Shown here piece after piece: positions 63,459 to 64,000 of a DNA stretch of 64,000 nt. Source of the stretch: Sva-07 sp963716235 (GTDB taxonomy: Bacteria; Actinomycetota; Acidimicrobiia; Acidimicrobiales; Ilumatobacteraceae). The translations under genes were made by a program, and so were the position numbers. Under the pieces are notes generated by a model. That model did not search any database and was not told the origin of the DNA. It saw only the letters and a program-made list of their open reading frames with translations. The stretch's first letter is position 1; each line of letters opens with the position of its first letter. The stretch lies in assembly GCA_963716235.1 (NCBI GenBank), contig CAVQTE010000016.1, positions 1 to 64,000 of the forward strand, read 5' to 3'.

Positions 63459-64000
63459 ATGCCTACAGCGTTTGTCACCGGTATCACTGGCCAGGATGGT
63501 CAGCATTTGGCGGAGTTCCTGCATGGTCAGGGTTATCACGTGTTCGGGATGGTGAAGGGGCAGAACAATCCGCGGGTGGAGGCGTTGCAGGCCGAGTTGC
63601 CGTTCGTGGAGTTGGTGCCGGGGGATCTGGCGGATCTCCCGTCGTTGGTGGCGGCGTTGCAGATGGCGCAGCCCGACGAGGTGTACAACCTGGGGGCGAT
63701 CAGCTTCGTCGCGTTGAGTTTCAGCCAGGCGGAGTTGACGGCGAACATCACCGGGCTGGGTGTGTTGCGCATGTTGGAAGCGGTGCGCATGGTGGGCGGG
63801 GCGACGAACAATCCGATCCGCTTCTATCAGGCGTCGAGTTCGGAGATGTTCGGTGAGGTGCGCGAGACACCGCAGACCGAGTTGACGCCGTTCCATCCGC
63901 GTTCGCCGTACGGGTGCGCGAAGGTGTTCGGCCATGACATCGTGGTGAACTATCGCGAGTCGTACGGGATGCACGCGTCGTCGGGGATCCTGTTCAACCA
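63459..64000 (+). CDS. gmd: GDP-mannose 4,6-dehydratase, N-terminal part (cut by window end)
   Basis: About 180 residues are present. MPTAFVTGITGQDGQHLAEFLHGQGYHVFGMVKGQ is the NADP motif of Gmd; ASSSEMFGEVRETPQTELTPFHPRSPYGCAKVFGHDIVVNYRESYGM contains the Thr/Ser-Glu and YxxxK residues. It makes GDP-4-keto-6-deoxymannose, precursor of fucose or rhamnose-type sugars. TAGACT ends 10 nt before the ATG. Codon use differs from neighbours: TTG for Leu, GTG for Val and GCG for Ala dominate. Confidence 0.92.
   Translation, partial: MPTAFVTGITGQDGQHLAEFLHGQGYHVFGMVKGQNNPRVEALQAELPFVELVPGDLADLPSLVAALQMAQPDEVYNLGAISFVALSFSQAELTANITGLGVLRMLEAVRMVGGATNNPIRFYQASSSEMFGEVRETPQTELTPFHPRSPYGCAKVFGHDIVVNYRESYGMHASSGILFN

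Overview
The window is high-GC, densely coded actinobacterial DNA. It most resembles the class Acidimicrobiia (Ilumatobacter-like). Pointers are the F420 gene cofD, the actinobacterial forms of DapD and LpdA, a DUF222/HNH (13E12-type) endonuclease, DUF3039 and DUF4031 proteins, RF3, and a biotin-dependent acyl-CoA carboxylase. No rRNA, tRNA, CRISPR array, prophage or transposase was seen. The genus is an inference.

Layout. 1-4.8 kb: end of an acyl-CoA thioesterase, a VapBC pair, Nudix, DUF3039, malic enzyme, an HD hydrolase, DUF4031 and a RadC-like protein. 4.9-5.3 kb: an ArsC-family gene whose catalytic-Cys codon is an in-frame TGA followed by a SECIS-like hairpin, a candidate selenoprotein and the most interesting item here. 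5.3-9 kb: a heterodimeric ABC exporter. 9-27 kb: housekeeping and accessory genes (YceI, PepA, DUF2207, RF3, aminotransferase, sirtuin, DMT transporters, a 9-residue-repeat RDD protein, rhodanese-MoeB, alkyl sulfatase, class II aldolase, a second VapBC, RidA). 27-37.5 kb: acyl-CoA mutase, MFS transporter, a wrecked P-type ATPase, ThrH, nitroreductase, pirin, acyl-CoA ligase, GNAT. 37.5-47.4 kb: DMT transporter, LigD-type polymerase, DapD, LysS, a VanY-like peptidase, LpdA, then the divergent acyl-CoA carboxylase alpha subunit and its biotin ligase. 47.5-64 kb: a cell-envelope glycan region with LCP ligase, rmlACBD, four glycosyltransferases, an NDP-sugar pyrophosphorylase, two SDR proteins and gmd. 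It is interrupted by an HNH gene, a GNAT and mug, and includes cofD.

Three patterns run through the window. (1) About 25-30 genes that begin transcription units have an xANNNT box (usually TANNNT) 6-10 nt before ATG/GTG, as expected for leaderless mRNAs; genes inside operons have Shine-Dalgarno sequences or ATGA/GTGA overlaps instead. This pattern was used to choose many starts. (2) A palindrome family with core GGGGTC-N-GACCCC sits at 3' gene ends. (3) Six otherwise intact genes each carry one frameshift, all of the +1 type, and the P-type ATPase carries many; residual insertion errors are the simplest explanation for the single ones.
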